A DNA stretch of 64,000 bases from positions 62,001-126,000 of the forward strand of contig NZ_KI911318.1 of the NCBI RefSeq assembly GCF_000513855.1. Reading direction: 5' to 3'. The notes below the pieces were generated by a model. It was given only the letters and a program-made list of their open reading frames with translations. It ran no database searches and was not told the origin of the DNA. A program made the translations under genes and the position numbers. How positions within the stretch are numbered: position 1 is the stretch's first letter; each line of letters begins with the position of its first letter. The stretch is from Desulfurococcus amylolyticus Z-533. Lineage in GTDB: Archaea > Thermoproteota > Thermoprotei_A > Sulfolobales > Desulfurococcaceae. This document shows, one piece after another, positions 17,717 through 26,207 of this stretch.

Positions 17717-18034
17717 CTAATTAACACTATTCATCGAGGTATTACTTTTCATGAAGCCGGATCCCATGGATGAATAGACCTCTATAGAGTCGATTACTTC
17801 AAGTAGTCCCAGTAATTCATCTATTGTGGAGCGTAGCGACCTCACCGCATCTAACAGGTTGTTTGAAACACATATTTCTATCACATAAGTGTCTTCTTCA
17901 AGCACCTCATTGATCTTCATTCTTGGTGCAGGCTTCGTGTTATCTGGGTGAAGCGATGCGTGGACAGCGTTAATGTATTGCTTACTACCTTTAACAACTA
18001 TTTTCCCACAGGGATACGCTACTTGACTACACAT
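17717..18034 (-). CDS. Pcc1-type KEOPS paralog
   Basis: Protein of 105 residues with the Pcc1/CTAG fold pattern: HASLHPDNTKPAPRMKINEVLEEDTY (alanine-Leu-x-Pro motif then strands), YVIEICVSNNLLDAVRSLRSTIDELLGLLEVI (strand-helix). It is distinct from the Pcc1 at 6014-6238. Archaeal KEOPS has been described with a Pcc1 paralog as a fifth subunit, and this gene is the likely representative. The ATG at 18034 is preferred because GAGGT lies seven bases upstream; it overlaps the RecJ-like gene by 16 bases. Confidence 0.7.
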   Translation of the reverse strand: MCSQVAYPCGKIVVKGSKQYINAVHASLHPDNTKPAPRMKINEVLEEDTYVIEICVSNNLLDAVRSLRSTIDELLGLLEVIDSIEVYSSMGSGFMKSNTSMNSVN

Positions 18035-19164
18035 AATTGGACCTCGTCGCATAGTGTGTATGCTTCCTCGGGTTTAATGCCTACTCTTAAGAGCTCCCTT
18101 AACTCAGTTATCTTCTGGCCATTATAAAGTATTGCAACGGGTTTCTTAGCGGGTAAAGCATTTAGGGAATTCAATATATCTATTACTATACCGGGTCTCT
18201 TGAAATACTCCTCTACATCAATATATGTGTTCTTCTTTGCCAGCCACTCTGGTATAATAATGCCAAGCATGCTTGCAGCCTCATCTATGCTTGACTCATA
18301 AATAGATAGGATAACAGGTATTACACTCATGTCTAAGCTTATCTCCAGCATATATATGGGTGAATCCCTGTAAAGGCTATTGAATACAAGTAGGCTACCC
18401 ATTGCCTCACTGAGCTGGATTTCCAGCCCATTAAATACTTCTGATGGAATAATGAAGTCGCCAAGTAGTTTATTTGTAAAATCCTCAATGGTCATGCCAA
18501 GTGTTTTCGCGATATTATTGAGGAACTCTAATAGCTGGCTGAGCATTTCCTCATCTAGTTTATCAAGGTTCCTTATCTGCTCAGGGTTTTTCTTGAATAT
18601 CCTTGAAGCAAGCTCCTGTATTTTCTCCGAGTTACCAGTGAAACCCGGTAGGAACGGTATTAAAGTCCTTTTAATGCTTTCAACTATCCCGAGTCTCTTA
18701 ATACCCCAAGCCCTCGGAATGGTTGCTTCCTCAAGCCTCCTATCATTAATGAGTTCCCTGAGGATTTTGTCCTCCAGGCCTTTAAACTTCCCCTCTTTAA
18801 ACACGTAGAGATCCCTGTAAAAGGCTGCAATTATTGAGAGGACCTTATCCCACCACTCAATCATATATAAATCGTCTAAGAAACTGGCTATGAAGCCGGC
18901 TACCGAGTAGTCTTGTCTATAGCTTATCGATACATGCTGGCTCTGATTCAGCGGTGGTAGATTAATCAGTATAGCCGGTGTATCCCTCTCATCTATGAGG
19001 ACTTTAGCATCCAGAGTTACCTTGGCTGAAATACCTTGTTCCCTAAGTGTTTTCAACAGTATGCTTGATGCGATAAGTGAGTCTAGTGAAGTATCCGGTA
19101 TTATTCTCACACTCTTATATTTGCTTATAATTGAAACCAAATCGGCTTTCCCCAAAATATTCAC
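18019..19164 (-). CDS. RecJ/Cdc45-like protein lacking the DHH motif
   Basis: A 381-residue protein in the genome position normally held by an archaeal RecJ-like gene (between S15 and the Pcc1 paralog/S3Ae). The N-terminus VRIIPDTSLDSLIASSILLKTL aligns by pattern with the RecJ motif that usually reads HxDxDGLxSxAIL, but several catalytic Asp/His are gone, and there is no DHH triad. This resembles the crenarchaeal RecJ-DNA-binding-domain homolog found with GINS, a Cdc45 counterpart. So I infer a structural replisome role, not nuclease activity. Assignment leans strongly on gene order. Confidence 0.55.
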   Translation of the reverse strand: MNILGKADLVSIISKYKSVRIIPDTSLDSLIASSILLKTLREQGISAKVTLDAKVLIDERDTPAILINLPPLNQSQHVSISYRQDYSVAGFIASFLDDLYMIEWWDKVLSIIAAFYRDLYVFKEGKFKGLEDKILRELINDRRLEEATIPRAWGIKRLGIVESIKRTLIPFLPGFTGNSEKIQELASRIFKKNPEQIRNLDKLDEEMLSQLLEFLNNIAKTLGMTIEDFTNKLLGDFIIPSEVFNGLEIQLSEAMGSLLVFNSLYRDSPIYMLEISLDMSVIPVILSIYESSIDEAASMLGIIIPEWLAKKNTYIDVEEYFKRPGIVIDILNSLNALPAKKPVAILYNGQKITELRELLRVGIKPEEAYTLCDEVQLCVVK

Positions 19165-19327
19165 CGGGTTTTACACATCTGTCATCATAGATAATACAGC
19201 TGGCTAATATTTCATCGTCTCTCAACCCATTAAAACCTGTTTTCCACCGGTCTTAAAAAGGGATCATTCGATTCCTTCAACAATCTACATGCTTCATCAT
19301 GGAGCAACTCTATACATCATATCGGAC

Positions 19328-19620
19328 TGTTACAACCGAAAGCCTCGTCCTTTAGGGCTGGAATGGAGGTTTTAAGCTTTTTTCCTTAGAGATATTTTGG
19401 TGTCCCGGCCGCGGGCGGTGAGGGAGTGCTAACCCTAACGGTTGGGATGAGGGTTAGAGGGCAAAACTACATCTATCTCTAGAGCTCATAAATTACTCTA
19501 TGAAACCTTGAGGAAATACTTCGACCTGCCCTCCAGATAAAAGATGTAGCCCAGAATAGATGGAGGGAACCAATGAACCCCCTAAAGGGAACCCCAACCC
19601 TTTAGAGCGGGGGAGGTCAG
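19328..19620 (+). mobile_element. Decayed IS605-family TnpB element
   Basis: Three parts are visible. A left-end-like hairpin (19328-19369: GTTACAACCGAAAGCCTCG, then TCC/GGA stem) matches the copy at 53458. At 19459-19539 the plus strand encodes HKLLYETLRKYFDLPSR, which resembles the N-terminal region of TnpB, ending in a stop. A different frame (19510-19605) encodes WREPMNPLKGTPTL and a stop, like a TnpB C-terminus. The right end, two short hairpins plus GGGGGAGGTCAG at 19608-19620, is like TnpB omega-RNA 3' ends. So tnpB has lost its middle and its frame. The end abuts the stop of ribosomal protein S15. Confidence 0.6.
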
Positions 19621-20117
19621 CCTGAGGTGGTGGGGCTTTCGGTTTTGAAAACGTATATGCCCTGTGAAACCAGGAGTTTTGCTTTCTCTGGATCATACTC
19701 CCAGTCAGAGGGTAGTTTGCCGGTTCTCTTATAGTACTTCACTAGACGATGTATTTTCGACTCTACCTCTATAAGCCCTCTTAAACTATGGGTATCCTTG
19801 GGATGCTCCTCGAGGTGTCTTCTGAGGTTGACAGCCTGTTGCATTAAATGCATAAGGTCCTCTGGTATAGTGATTTTAATGCCGTGTTTCTCAAGGATCT
19901 CCGTGAGCTTCCTACCTGTTACTTGTCTTACTAATGGGATACCATATTGATCCCTAAGAATTACTCCTATCATTGATGGGGTATACCCTTTCTTCGCCAA
20001 CTCTACGATCAGCAACTCTATATCGCTTGGACTCATATCTAGCTTTAACCATCTCGGTGGCCCAGCCCTCGCCGGCCGGGTTGAATGCGATTGACCCTTA
20101 TCCCTCCTCTTATTCAT
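19617..20117 (-). CDS. rps15: 30S ribosomal protein S15 (uS15)
   Basis: Archaeal S15, 166 residues. The N-terminal [37 protein letters not shown] near 46 and [29 protein letters not shown] near 121 identify it. Archaeal S15 normally ends close to the LLV position (about 150 aa); here ~15 extra residues ([15 protein letters not shown]) follow. The DNA coding for the end of this tail includes ACCGAAAGCCCC, a near match to the IS605 relic next door, and the stop lies in the relic. The extension is probably a by-product of the insertion. Confidence 0.93.
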   Translation of the reverse strand: MNKRRDKGQSHSTRPARAGPPRWLKLDMSPSDIELLIVELAKKGYTPSMIGVILRDQYGIPLVRQVTGRKLTEILEKHGIKITIPEDLMHLMQQAVNLRRHLEEHPKDTHSLRGLIEVESKIHRLVKYYKRTGKLPSDWEYDPEKAKLLVSQGIYVFKTESPTTSG

Positions 20118-20226
20118 AGCTCTGCAACCCCGTTGACACTATATCCCGGGTTAAACAATACACTATTAAACACCATAATATTTAAGAACAGATTTTAAAT
20201 GTGACTCCTGTGGTAACTATTTCCTG

Positions 20227-20793
20227 CTATCCTGCTTTCTCCTTGATTTTTTCAAATACTGCTTTTACGGCTTTAGCTCTATGGCTATACTTATTTTTCT
20301 CCTCTACATCCATCTCGCCGAAGGTTCTATATGGTTGTTCCCTTGGAGCGAATACTGGGTCGAACCCGAATCCCTTATTCCCCCGAGGCGTGGTGGTTAT
20401 GTATCCGCATACTTCTCCTTCTCCCCTTATTATCTCACCATGTATCACGGCGACAGCCACGGATTTAAAGCATGCATCTCTTTCACTGATCCCCTCCATT
20501 AGTTTCAATACACCGTTTAATCCAAGCGTCTTGAAGACATAACTACTGTAGGGTCCTGGAAATCCATTTAGGGCTCTTATGAATAATCCAGCATCCTCAA
20601 CTAGGACTGGTTTCCTTAAGAGGGAGTATCCTATTAATGCTGCGGTTAACGCTATGTTAGATAAGTCGTCATCCTGTATCTCGATTTTTAATCCCTCGAG
20701 GGGAGCGACATCGACCCCGTACTCCCTCGCTATGTCCTTTATCTCAAGGTACTTGTGTCTGTTACCTGAGAGAAGCAATAGTTTAACCGACAT
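20227..20793 (-). CDS. XTP/dITP diphosphatase (RdgB/Ham1)
   Basis: House-cleaning enzyme hydrolysing non-canonical purine NTPs to monophosphates. 188 residues: SGNRHKYLEIKDIA near 7 (substrate loop), EDAGLFI near 66 with the catalytic Asp, and GFGFDPVF near 143, the standard signature. The GTG nine bases upstream is also in frame, but the ATG at 20793 has the family start. It overlaps the Bud32 gene end by 11 bases. Confidence 0.92.
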   Translation of the reverse strand: MSVKLLLLSGNRHKYLEIKDIAREYGVDVAPLEGLKIEIQDDDLSNIALTAALIGYSLLRKPVLVEDAGLFIRALNGFPGPYSSYVFKTLGLNGVLKLMEGISERDACFKSVAVAVIHGEIIRGEGEVCGYITTTPRGNKGFGFDPVFAPREQPYRTFGEMDVEEKNKYSHRAKAVKAVFEKIKEKAG

Positions 20794-21460
20794 ATCTCTC
20801 ACGCATCACCGATCTCCTTAACTCCCTATCAATGTATCTACCCCGCGTGCTTATCTCCCTTAGTTTATACATGATTTCATCGAAGCTGCCGCTGTAATAC
20901 TCTCTATAGGCTTTAAAATATGACTCCATAAAGGGTTTTAATAGATGAGGGTAGAGCGAGTAAATGCTTTTCTGGAGTAAATGTATATCTATAGCATGCT
21001 CCTCGATATCGGTGCTGTAGCCGGCTAAGCCGAAGTCTATTATGTAGACCCCCCTGCCGGAATATATAATGTTCGCAATAGTGAGGTCCCCGTGATAGAT
21101 CTTCCTATTATGCATTAACGCGCTCTGCCTTCCTATATCCCATGCCATTTCTACGAGCTCTCTAGCCTCTATATTGGCTAGCTTCTCGGAGAGTCTCTCA
21201 CCCTCGATATACTCCATCACTAATGCTCCTTTCTCGACATCCACTAGTAGAGGGGCTGGTACCTTTAATCCGGCTGCATAGAGTTCTGCAAGTATCTTTG
21301 CCTCATTCCTCGTTCTCGTCTGTATAAATATAGTGTCGTAGACTGGGTGTCTATATTGCTTACTCCTACGTTTCTTGATGACTACTTTTCTACCCAGGAA
21401 CTCACCTATGTATATAACGGCTTCAGCCCCCCATAGATTGCTCTCACTGCTTAGAGCCAT
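20783..21460 (-). CDS. bud32: KEOPS kinase/ATPase Bud32
   Basis: Small RIO-like atypical protein kinase of KEOPS, 225 residues. ATP-binding Lys in VVIKKRR near 29, catalytic loop HGDLTIANI (123-131), metal-binding DFGLAG (142-147), and a basic C-terminus. There is no fusion with Kae1, unlike in some euryarchaea, but the genes overlap by 10 bases, so the products are made together. Confidence 0.95.
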   Translation of the reverse strand: MALSSESNLWGAEAVIYIGEFLGRKVVIKKRRSKQYRHPVYDTIFIQTRTRNEAKILAELYAAGLKVPAPLLVDVEKGALVMEYIEGERLSEKLANIEARELVEMAWDIGRQSALMHNRKIYHGDLTIANIIYSGRGVYIIDFGLAGYSTDIEEHAIDIHLLQKSIYSLYPHLLKPFMESYFKAYREYYSGSFDEIMYKLREISTRGRYIDRELRRSVMRERYVG

Positions 21461-22518
21461 GGATAAGCCTCCTCATCAATCCTGTATCTCTGTTTTACAT
21501 GTGTTTCCTCAGGCTTACTTGTCCTACCATATAGATATAATAGGAGCCCTGTATAAGCTATCATCACCCCGTTATCGCCTGCTACATCGGGCGGGGTACC
21601 ATAATATTTTACGTTATAGATGGATGTAAGAGTCTCCATCTTCCATCTCAACACCTTGTTTGATGCGACTCCCCCAACTAGTAGGAGCTGTTTCTTATTG
21701 GTTAACGCGAGCACTCTTTCTGATACCTCGATAAGCATATTGAAGGCTGTCTCCCTGAGGCTGTTACATACCCTGCCCAGACTTTCCTTATCACCATTTG
21801 CTTCCTTCGCTAGTTTCAACGCGGCTGTTAAGAGACCCGAGAAGCTTAGATCGTTGCCTTTAATCGTGTATGGAAGGGGCTGGAACTCCTGGCTCCACTC
21901 GGCACATACATCTATAGCGTGCTTCCCATCAACCACATAGGGTGGAGCTATTCCTATTTCCCTGGTGAAGGTGTCAAAGAGGTTTCCTAATGGTATATCC
22001 AGCGTCTCTCCCATTACCCTATACTGGCTATTTTTCTGAACAAGTACCATCGTATTGCCCCCCGACACATATACTATGACAGGGTCATTGAAGCCGCTGA
22101 ATAACTTACCGATTTCTATGTGGGCAACTGCATGATTCACCGGTGTTAATGGTATGTTGAAGTATTTAGATAGAAACCTAGCTATTGTTGCACCAACCCT
22201 GAGGCAGGGCCCAATACCAGGTCCTACTGCTACTGCAACGGTGTTGATGTCTCTCATAGAGACCCCGGCTTTCCCTAATGCCTCCCTGAGCACAGTGGGC
22301 GCGTTCTTCATGTGATGCTGCGAGGCTTCCCTAGGGTGAATGCCTCCTTTCTCAGGTTTATATTGACTACTAATATTTGCCAATATTTCTACGCTGCCCC
22401 TGGAAAACCTTAGGATTCCAACCCCGAGTGTATGGCTGGTCGACTCAATACCCAGTACTGTTACCTCTTTACCTTCTACACCTTCAGGCAGTTTTACAGG
22501 AACATGTATTTTTTGCAT
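21451..22518 (-). CDS. kae1: KEOPS catalytic subunit Kae1 (t6A synthase)
   Basis: Transfers the threonylcarbamoyl group to A37 of ANN-decoding tRNAs. 355 residues; the start GIESTSHTLGVGI (23-35) and the iron/zinc-binding NHAVAHIE (128-135) are intact, as are YVSGGNTMVL near 150 and the third metal-ligand region DVAGDNGVMIAYTG near 313. It lies in the S27ae-Kae1-Bud32 gene order common in archaea. Confidence 0.96.
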   Translation of the reverse strand: MQKIHVPVKLPEGVEGKEVTVLGIESTSHTLGVGILRFSRGSVEILANISSQYKPEKGGIHPREASQHHMKNAPTVLREALGKAGVSMRDINTVAVAVGPGIGPCLRVGATIARFLSKYFNIPLTPVNHAVAHIEIGKLFSGFNDPVIVYVSGGNTMVLVQKNSQYRVMGETLDIPLGNLFDTFTREIGIAPPYVVDGKHAIDVCAEWSQEFQPLPYTIKGNDLSFSGLLTAALKLAKEANGDKESLGRVCNSLRETAFNMLIEVSERVLALTNKKQLLLVGGVASNKVLRWKMETLTSIYNVKYYGTPPDVAGDNGVMIAYTGLLLYLYGRTSKPEETHVKQRYRIDEEAYPWL

Positions 22519-22575
22519 GGGCTTCCTCTCAAAAACCAGGGGTAGGGGGATCTAGAGTCTCTGCTACTTTTTATC

Positions 22576-22737
22576 TTATTTTACAAACTCTGTGTAATTG
22601 CATTTGCCGCAGTGCCATCTGGGTATTGGTTCCTTATGAAAAGCCATGAAGGAACCACACTTAGGGCACGTCTTATTCTTCCTCTTTATCGTCCCTGTAT
22701 TATAGTCTACCTCATATAATTTATGTATATACGGCAT
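22576..22737 (-). CDS. rps27ae: 30S ribosomal protein S27Ae (eS31)
   Basis: A 53-residue zinc protein too short for many gene finders. It starts MPYIHKLYEVDY and contains CPKCGSFMAFHKEPIPRWHC then GKC, i.e. C24-x2-C27 and C43-x2-C46, with the family ending YTEFVK. In eukaryotes the homolog is fused to ubiquitin; here it is free. The start codon shares one base with the S24e stop (TAATG). Confidence 0.95.
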   Translation of the reverse strand: MPYIHKLYEVDYNTGTIKRKNKTCPKCGSFMAFHKEPIPRWHCGKCNYTEFVK

Positions 22738-23081
22738 TAAGCACCAGCCTCCATTGCTTGTGAGACTTTCTGTAGAGATTCTTCGTTTCGTTTAATAATG
22801 TATTCTGGCTCAAAAAGCTTAACGCGCTCCTCGCTGTCATATATATGGGCTTCCACGAGGCTCACACCCAGCCCGTACTCTGTTTCAACGTTTCTTATAT
22901 ACACTAAGTTTACATTTTTACCATAGACTTTTGCTAGTTCAAGTCTAAGCAACCCCTTGCTCGGAGTCCCCTCGCCAGGGTGTCCTACACGGAGTTTCAG
23001 CTCTATCCTCTTGATTAATGGATTATACCTCTCCTCCACTACCTCGCCACTATATTTACCGAGCGTTATGGTTCTACCCAT
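22737..23081 (-). CDS. rps24e: 30S ribosomal protein S24e (eS24)
   Basis: Small-subunit protein, 114 residues in the preferred frame from the ATG at 23081 (eight bases after GGTGA; a GTG at 23093 is in frame). NPLIKRIELKLRVGHPGEGTPSKGLLRLELAKVYG near 18-52 is the S24e signature. It is coupled with S27Ae downstream and DPCK upstream (14 bases from stop to the ATG). Confidence 0.94.
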   Translation of the reverse strand: MGRTITLGKYSGEVVEERYNPLIKRIELKLRVGHPGEGTPSKGLLRLELAKVYGKNVNLVYIRNVETEYGLGVSLVEAHIYDSEERVKLFEPEYIIKRNEESLQKVSQAMEAGA

Positions 23082-23094
23082 AGCATTCTTCACC

Positions 23095-23568
23095 TTACAG
23101 GTTCATAATAACTATGTCCGGTTTTAACCCTTTAAGTATTTTTAAAACTCTTTCCCTAGAGGGGGATGAAATCACAACACCTACATCTGGTTGTCCATAA
23201 ATGATTTTAAAGCCTCTGACTAGTGTGAAGGGTATAACTAATAAGTCTTCCTCACCTACTACACATATGCTTCTGGCTCCACCAATTAGCGATGATGTAA
23301 AGCTGTTTATGCTTATAGTGCCCTGTGGATTAACCACCAATACATCGCATTCTCTTGGCCCTACGTCCACGGTATGCCTCTTTGTTTTAGCATCAGTTAT
23401 CCTCATTTCAACCATGTGGTTCTTTGAAACAATATCGCCTACAGCGGCATCAGCCCTTAACCCATATACTAGTCCTCTATCAGGGGATACGTAGAGGTCT
23501 CCCTGTGGAATACTTAGAGAGAGCCTGAAGTCAACAGGTAGCTTTAACACTGGTATCGCTTTATTCAA
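23095..23568 (-). CDS. GTP-dependent dephospho-CoA kinase
   Basis: Archaeal final step of CoA biosynthesis (formerly DUF359/COG1909), 157 residues. The recognisable blocks are GDLYVSPDRGLVYG near 23, AAVGDIVSKNHMVEMRITDAKTKRH near 40, GEEDLLVIPFTLV near 104, and YGQPDVGVV near 123. The family uses GTP and has no classical P-loop. It is embedded between Spt4 and S24e, a common archaeal arrangement. Confidence 0.87.
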   Translation of the reverse strand: MNKAIPVLKLPVDFRLSLSIPQGDLYVSPDRGLVYGLRADAAVGDIVSKNHMVEMRITDAKTKRHTVDVGPRECDVLVVNPQGTISINSFTSSLIGGARSICVVGEEDLLVIPFTLVRGFKIIYGQPDVGVVISSPSRERVLKILKGLKPDIVIMNL

Positions 23569-23767
23569 GCTTAACCACGTATTTACCTGGGTTGGTTATC
23601 CCGAGTATTTTAGCGATTAAGGACTTCTCCGGGTTAACGATTATAACGACTCCACTCCATTCAAAAGTAAAGTCCTGGGATCCACACACCGGGCATGTTT
23701 CAGCGTTTTTAGGTACTAGGGACCTGCATCTCCGGCATGCCTTAAAGGGTTTACCTCTACTACTCAC
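23561..23767 (-). CDS. spt4: Transcription elongation factor Spt4 (RpoE'')
   Basis: Zinc-binding partner of Spt5 that stabilises elongating RNA polymerase. About 68 residues: SSRGKPFKACRRCRSLVPKNAETCPVCGS, with C-x2-C and C-x2-C ligands. The GTG at 23767 follows GGTGGTCAAG and gives the normal crenarchaeal start; a GTG at 23776 is in frame. It overlaps RpoE by 8 bases and DPCK by 8 bases. Confidence 0.93.
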   Translation of the reverse strand: MSSRGKPFKACRRCRSLVPKNAETCPVCGSQDFTFEWSGVVIIVNPEKSLIAKILGITNPGKYVVKLE

Positions 23768-24332
23768 CTTGACCACCCTGCTTACTTACCCACTCTAGCT
23801 TCCCCAGGTATGGTTGCTTCATCGTCATATGTATTCTCAACCCCTTACCCGGTAATATTCCAATAGTGTATATCTTTGCTCTGAGAATGTCTCCTTTCTC
23901 TATTGTTCTATGGGACTCCTCTAACATTATTGCCGAACGTGTATTGTCATAGGAAACCTTTTCCTCGGATACCTGGTTTATATGGATGAATCCATCTAAA
24001 ACACCTAGGTTTAAATATATACCTGACTTAGCTACCGTAACTGCTTCGCCCTCAACAACTTCCTTGATGAATGGGCTGAATACTAGGGCACTCATTTCCA
24101 CGTCATGGTATGTTGCACCATCTCCGGGTAGTATCCTCCCATTTTCATCGACTTTTACATCTATTATGGTTACTATAATCCCTAGCTTATGTTCGCCGCC
24201 CTTGGACTCTATTGATGCTATTGTTCCTTCGTACTTGCTCCGTAGTTCCTCAAGCGCCACGTCTTTCACTGGTCTCCCAAATTTCGCTGGCGGTATCCTG
24301 ATTACATCATTTACTCTTATCAGTGAATACAT
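23760..24332 (-). CDS. rpoE1: RNA polymerase subunit E' (Rpo7/RpoE1)
   Basis: Stalk subunit of archaeal RNA polymerase, homolog of Rpb7, 190 residues. The N-terminal RNP-like domain (VNDVIRIPPAKFGRPVKDVALEEL) and C-terminal S1 domain (about 80-165, VVEGEAVTVAKSGIYLNLGVLDGFIH) are visible. It heads a long operon with Spt4, DPCK, ribosomal proteins and KEOPS. An AT-rich stretch of ~85 bases precedes it and probably carries its promoter. Confidence 0.95.
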   Translation of the reverse strand: MYSLIRVNDVIRIPPAKFGRPVKDVALEELRSKYEGTIASIESKGGEHKLGIIVTIIDVKVDENGRILPGDGATYHDVEMSALVFSPFIKEVVEGEAVTVAKSGIYLNLGVLDGFIHINQVSEEKVSYDNTRSAIMLEESHRTIEKGDILRAKIYTIGILPGKGLRIHMTMKQPYLGKLEWVSKQGGQGE

Positions 24333-24419
24333 GGTTTAATCACCAGTGTTTAAGTATGTGTTGATATTTTTAATTAACTATTATAGGTTTTAAATACTAA
24401 TTATAATGACGCCCTTAAA

Positions 24420-24842
24420 TCAGTAGAATGAGGGAACCCCTTCCACATCTATTCTCCACGACTCCTCACGGAGATATATTTCTGGTAGCCCACGGCTCCT
24501 GAGGCGCCTCCTTAACTCTTTATCATTTGTGGCTACCACGACGTTGTTTTCGCTGGCGTATCTTAATATAGCATCATCGACTGTTTCACCGGGGTTTACA
24601 GCGTAATCCACTATCTCACAATACCTGTTAACTATTTCAAGTGCTAATCTCGCCCTCCTACTAATACTGGGCTTCTCTGAGTCCACTATTCTAACTAGTT
24701 CATCGTATACGGGCTTTATCACTATGTACCTTGGCTTCGTGAGAAGCTTCTCCTCTATTTGTTCAAGTACAGGTATGCCGTTAGCCATCATGAGAAGCAT
24801 GTTTGTATCGAGTAAAACAGTTATCCCCTTATTCTGAGACAC
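24420..24842 (-). CDS. PIN-domain RNase (Fcf1/Utp24-like)
   Basis: 140-residue PIN nuclease: DTNMLLMM (12-19), a central E near 48 (VYDELVRIV), D-D in VDDAILRYA near 88 and VVATNDKELRRRL near 99 give the acidic quartet. It is the stand-alone archaeal type (COG1412), related to the eukaryotic rRNA-processing nuclease Fcf1/Utp24, not paired with an antitoxin gene. It overlaps aIF2 gamma by 14 bases, an association found widely in archaea, which favours a role in rRNA processing. Confidence 0.8.
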   Translation of the reverse strand: MSQNKGITVLLDTNMLLMMANGIPVLEQIEEKLLTKPRYIVIKPVYDELVRIVDSEKPSISRRARLALEIVNRYCEIVDYAVNPGETVDDAILRYASENNVVVATNDKELRRRLRSRGLPEIYLREESWRIDVEGVPSFY

Positions 24843-26085
24843 CCTCTATTATCCCCCAGCCAGCAAGCCTCCACCTTGCTAATACACGGCGGCTTATAGC
24901 TATCCTGGATCCACTCCATGTTGCAACAGGGTCTGTTAGCTCTATGGTCATTATATCTTTCCTTATAGACTTCACTACGGCTACCCTGTTCGCTGTACCG
25001 ATTGCAACGGCTATTTTCTCATTCACCTGTATTGGTGGGAGTTTTCCTAGTTCTTTGGTGCCCACTATTCTCTCGAACAACTGGAAGCGCACCTCCAAGG
25101 TCTTCACAACTGGTATATTGTTCCTAGGAGTGGTTACTATTGAACCCACTAATTGATCACCTTTAGTTAGCGAGGGATCCAGCTTGGTCTGTATTGCCAC
25201 CAGTCCTCCAGGTCTGGCCTCATCCACTATTAAGTTGCCATAGCGTACCTCCTCTATAGTCGTCACTATAGGCTCGTATTTAGAGACCTGTGATTTAGCA
25301 CTCCCTACTTGCGTCTTTATCCCGGGGAGTATCATTATCTCATCTCCTACTCTGAAACGCCCTTGTAGAAGGGAGCCCCCGATTACTCCTCCCTCTATTT
25401 TATCATAGGGGGTGCCGGGCTTGTTTACATCAAAGCTTCTCACAACATACATTAATGGAGGCTTCGTGTAGTCTCTCTCAGGTGTTGGAATGATCTCTTG
25501 TATAGCTTGGAGCAATGCATCTATGTTGATGTGGTGTAGGGCGCTGACCGGTATTATTGGTGCGTTCTCGGCTACAGTGCCTTTAACCAGCTTTAAGATC
25601 TCGTTATAGTTCTCTAATGCGCGTTTTTTATCGACGACATCTATTTTGTTCTGAACAATGATGATGTTCCGTAAACCGAGGATGTTCAACGCCATCAAGT
25701 GCTCTACCGTCTGTGGCTGAGGACATGGCTCGTTGGCCGCGATAACTAATATAGCTCCATCCATGATCATTGCCCCACTCAACATGGTCGTCATATATAA
25801 TTCATGACCAGGCGCGTCAACGTAGCTAACCCTTCTAAGCAACTTCGACTCAGAGCCGTCTGGACAATACTCTTTAATCGTGTATGCGTCAGGTAGCGGT
25901 AGCCCATCACAATAGGCGATGTTCCCATCAGCATATCCTAGTTTAATAGTCATTCCACGTTCTATCTCTAGGCTGTGCTTTGCTGTCCAGACACCCGTCA
26001 ATGCTTGGACCAGAGTGGTTTTACCGTGGTCAACGTGTCCAACGACGCCTATGTTGACCTCGGGTGGCTTAATATCCCACGGCAT
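24829..26085 (-). CDS. Translation initiation factor aIF2 gamma
   Basis: GTPase that carries initiator Met-tRNA to the small subunit, 418 residues. G1 GHVDHGKT (16-23), G3 DAPGHELY near 90, G4 NKID near 146, followed by domains II and III. Typical length. Follows S6e (gap 122) and precedes the PIN gene. Confidence 0.96.
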   Translation of the reverse strand: MPWDIKPPEVNIGVVGHVDHGKTTLVQALTGVWTAKHSLEIERGMTIKLGYADGNIAYCDGLPLPDAYTIKEYCPDGSESKLLRRVSYVDAPGHELYMTTMLSGAMIMDGAILVIAANEPCPQPQTVEHLMALNILGLRNIIIVQNKIDVVDKKRALENYNEILKLVKGTVAENAPIIPVSALHHINIDALLQAIQEIIPTPERDYTKPPLMYVVRSFDVNKPGTPYDKIEGGVIGGSLLQGRFRVGDEIMILPGIKTQVGSAKSQVSKYEPIVTTIEEVRYGNLIVDEARPGGLVAIQTKLDPSLTKGDQLVGSIVTTPRNNIPVVKTLEVRFQLFERIVGTKELGKLPPIQVNEKIAVAIGTANRVAVVKSIRKDIMTIELTDPVATWSGSRIAISRRVLARWRLAGWGIIEGVSE

Positions 26086-26207
26086 GATTACTTATTCACC
26101 TTAGCTAGAATAATTTAGTTTAGATTCATTTATAAATCCAAGCCGCCCAATCCTCATGTGCAGAGACTGCCATGGTTAAAAATAATTCATGCCTTTAGGG
26201 CGCTCTT

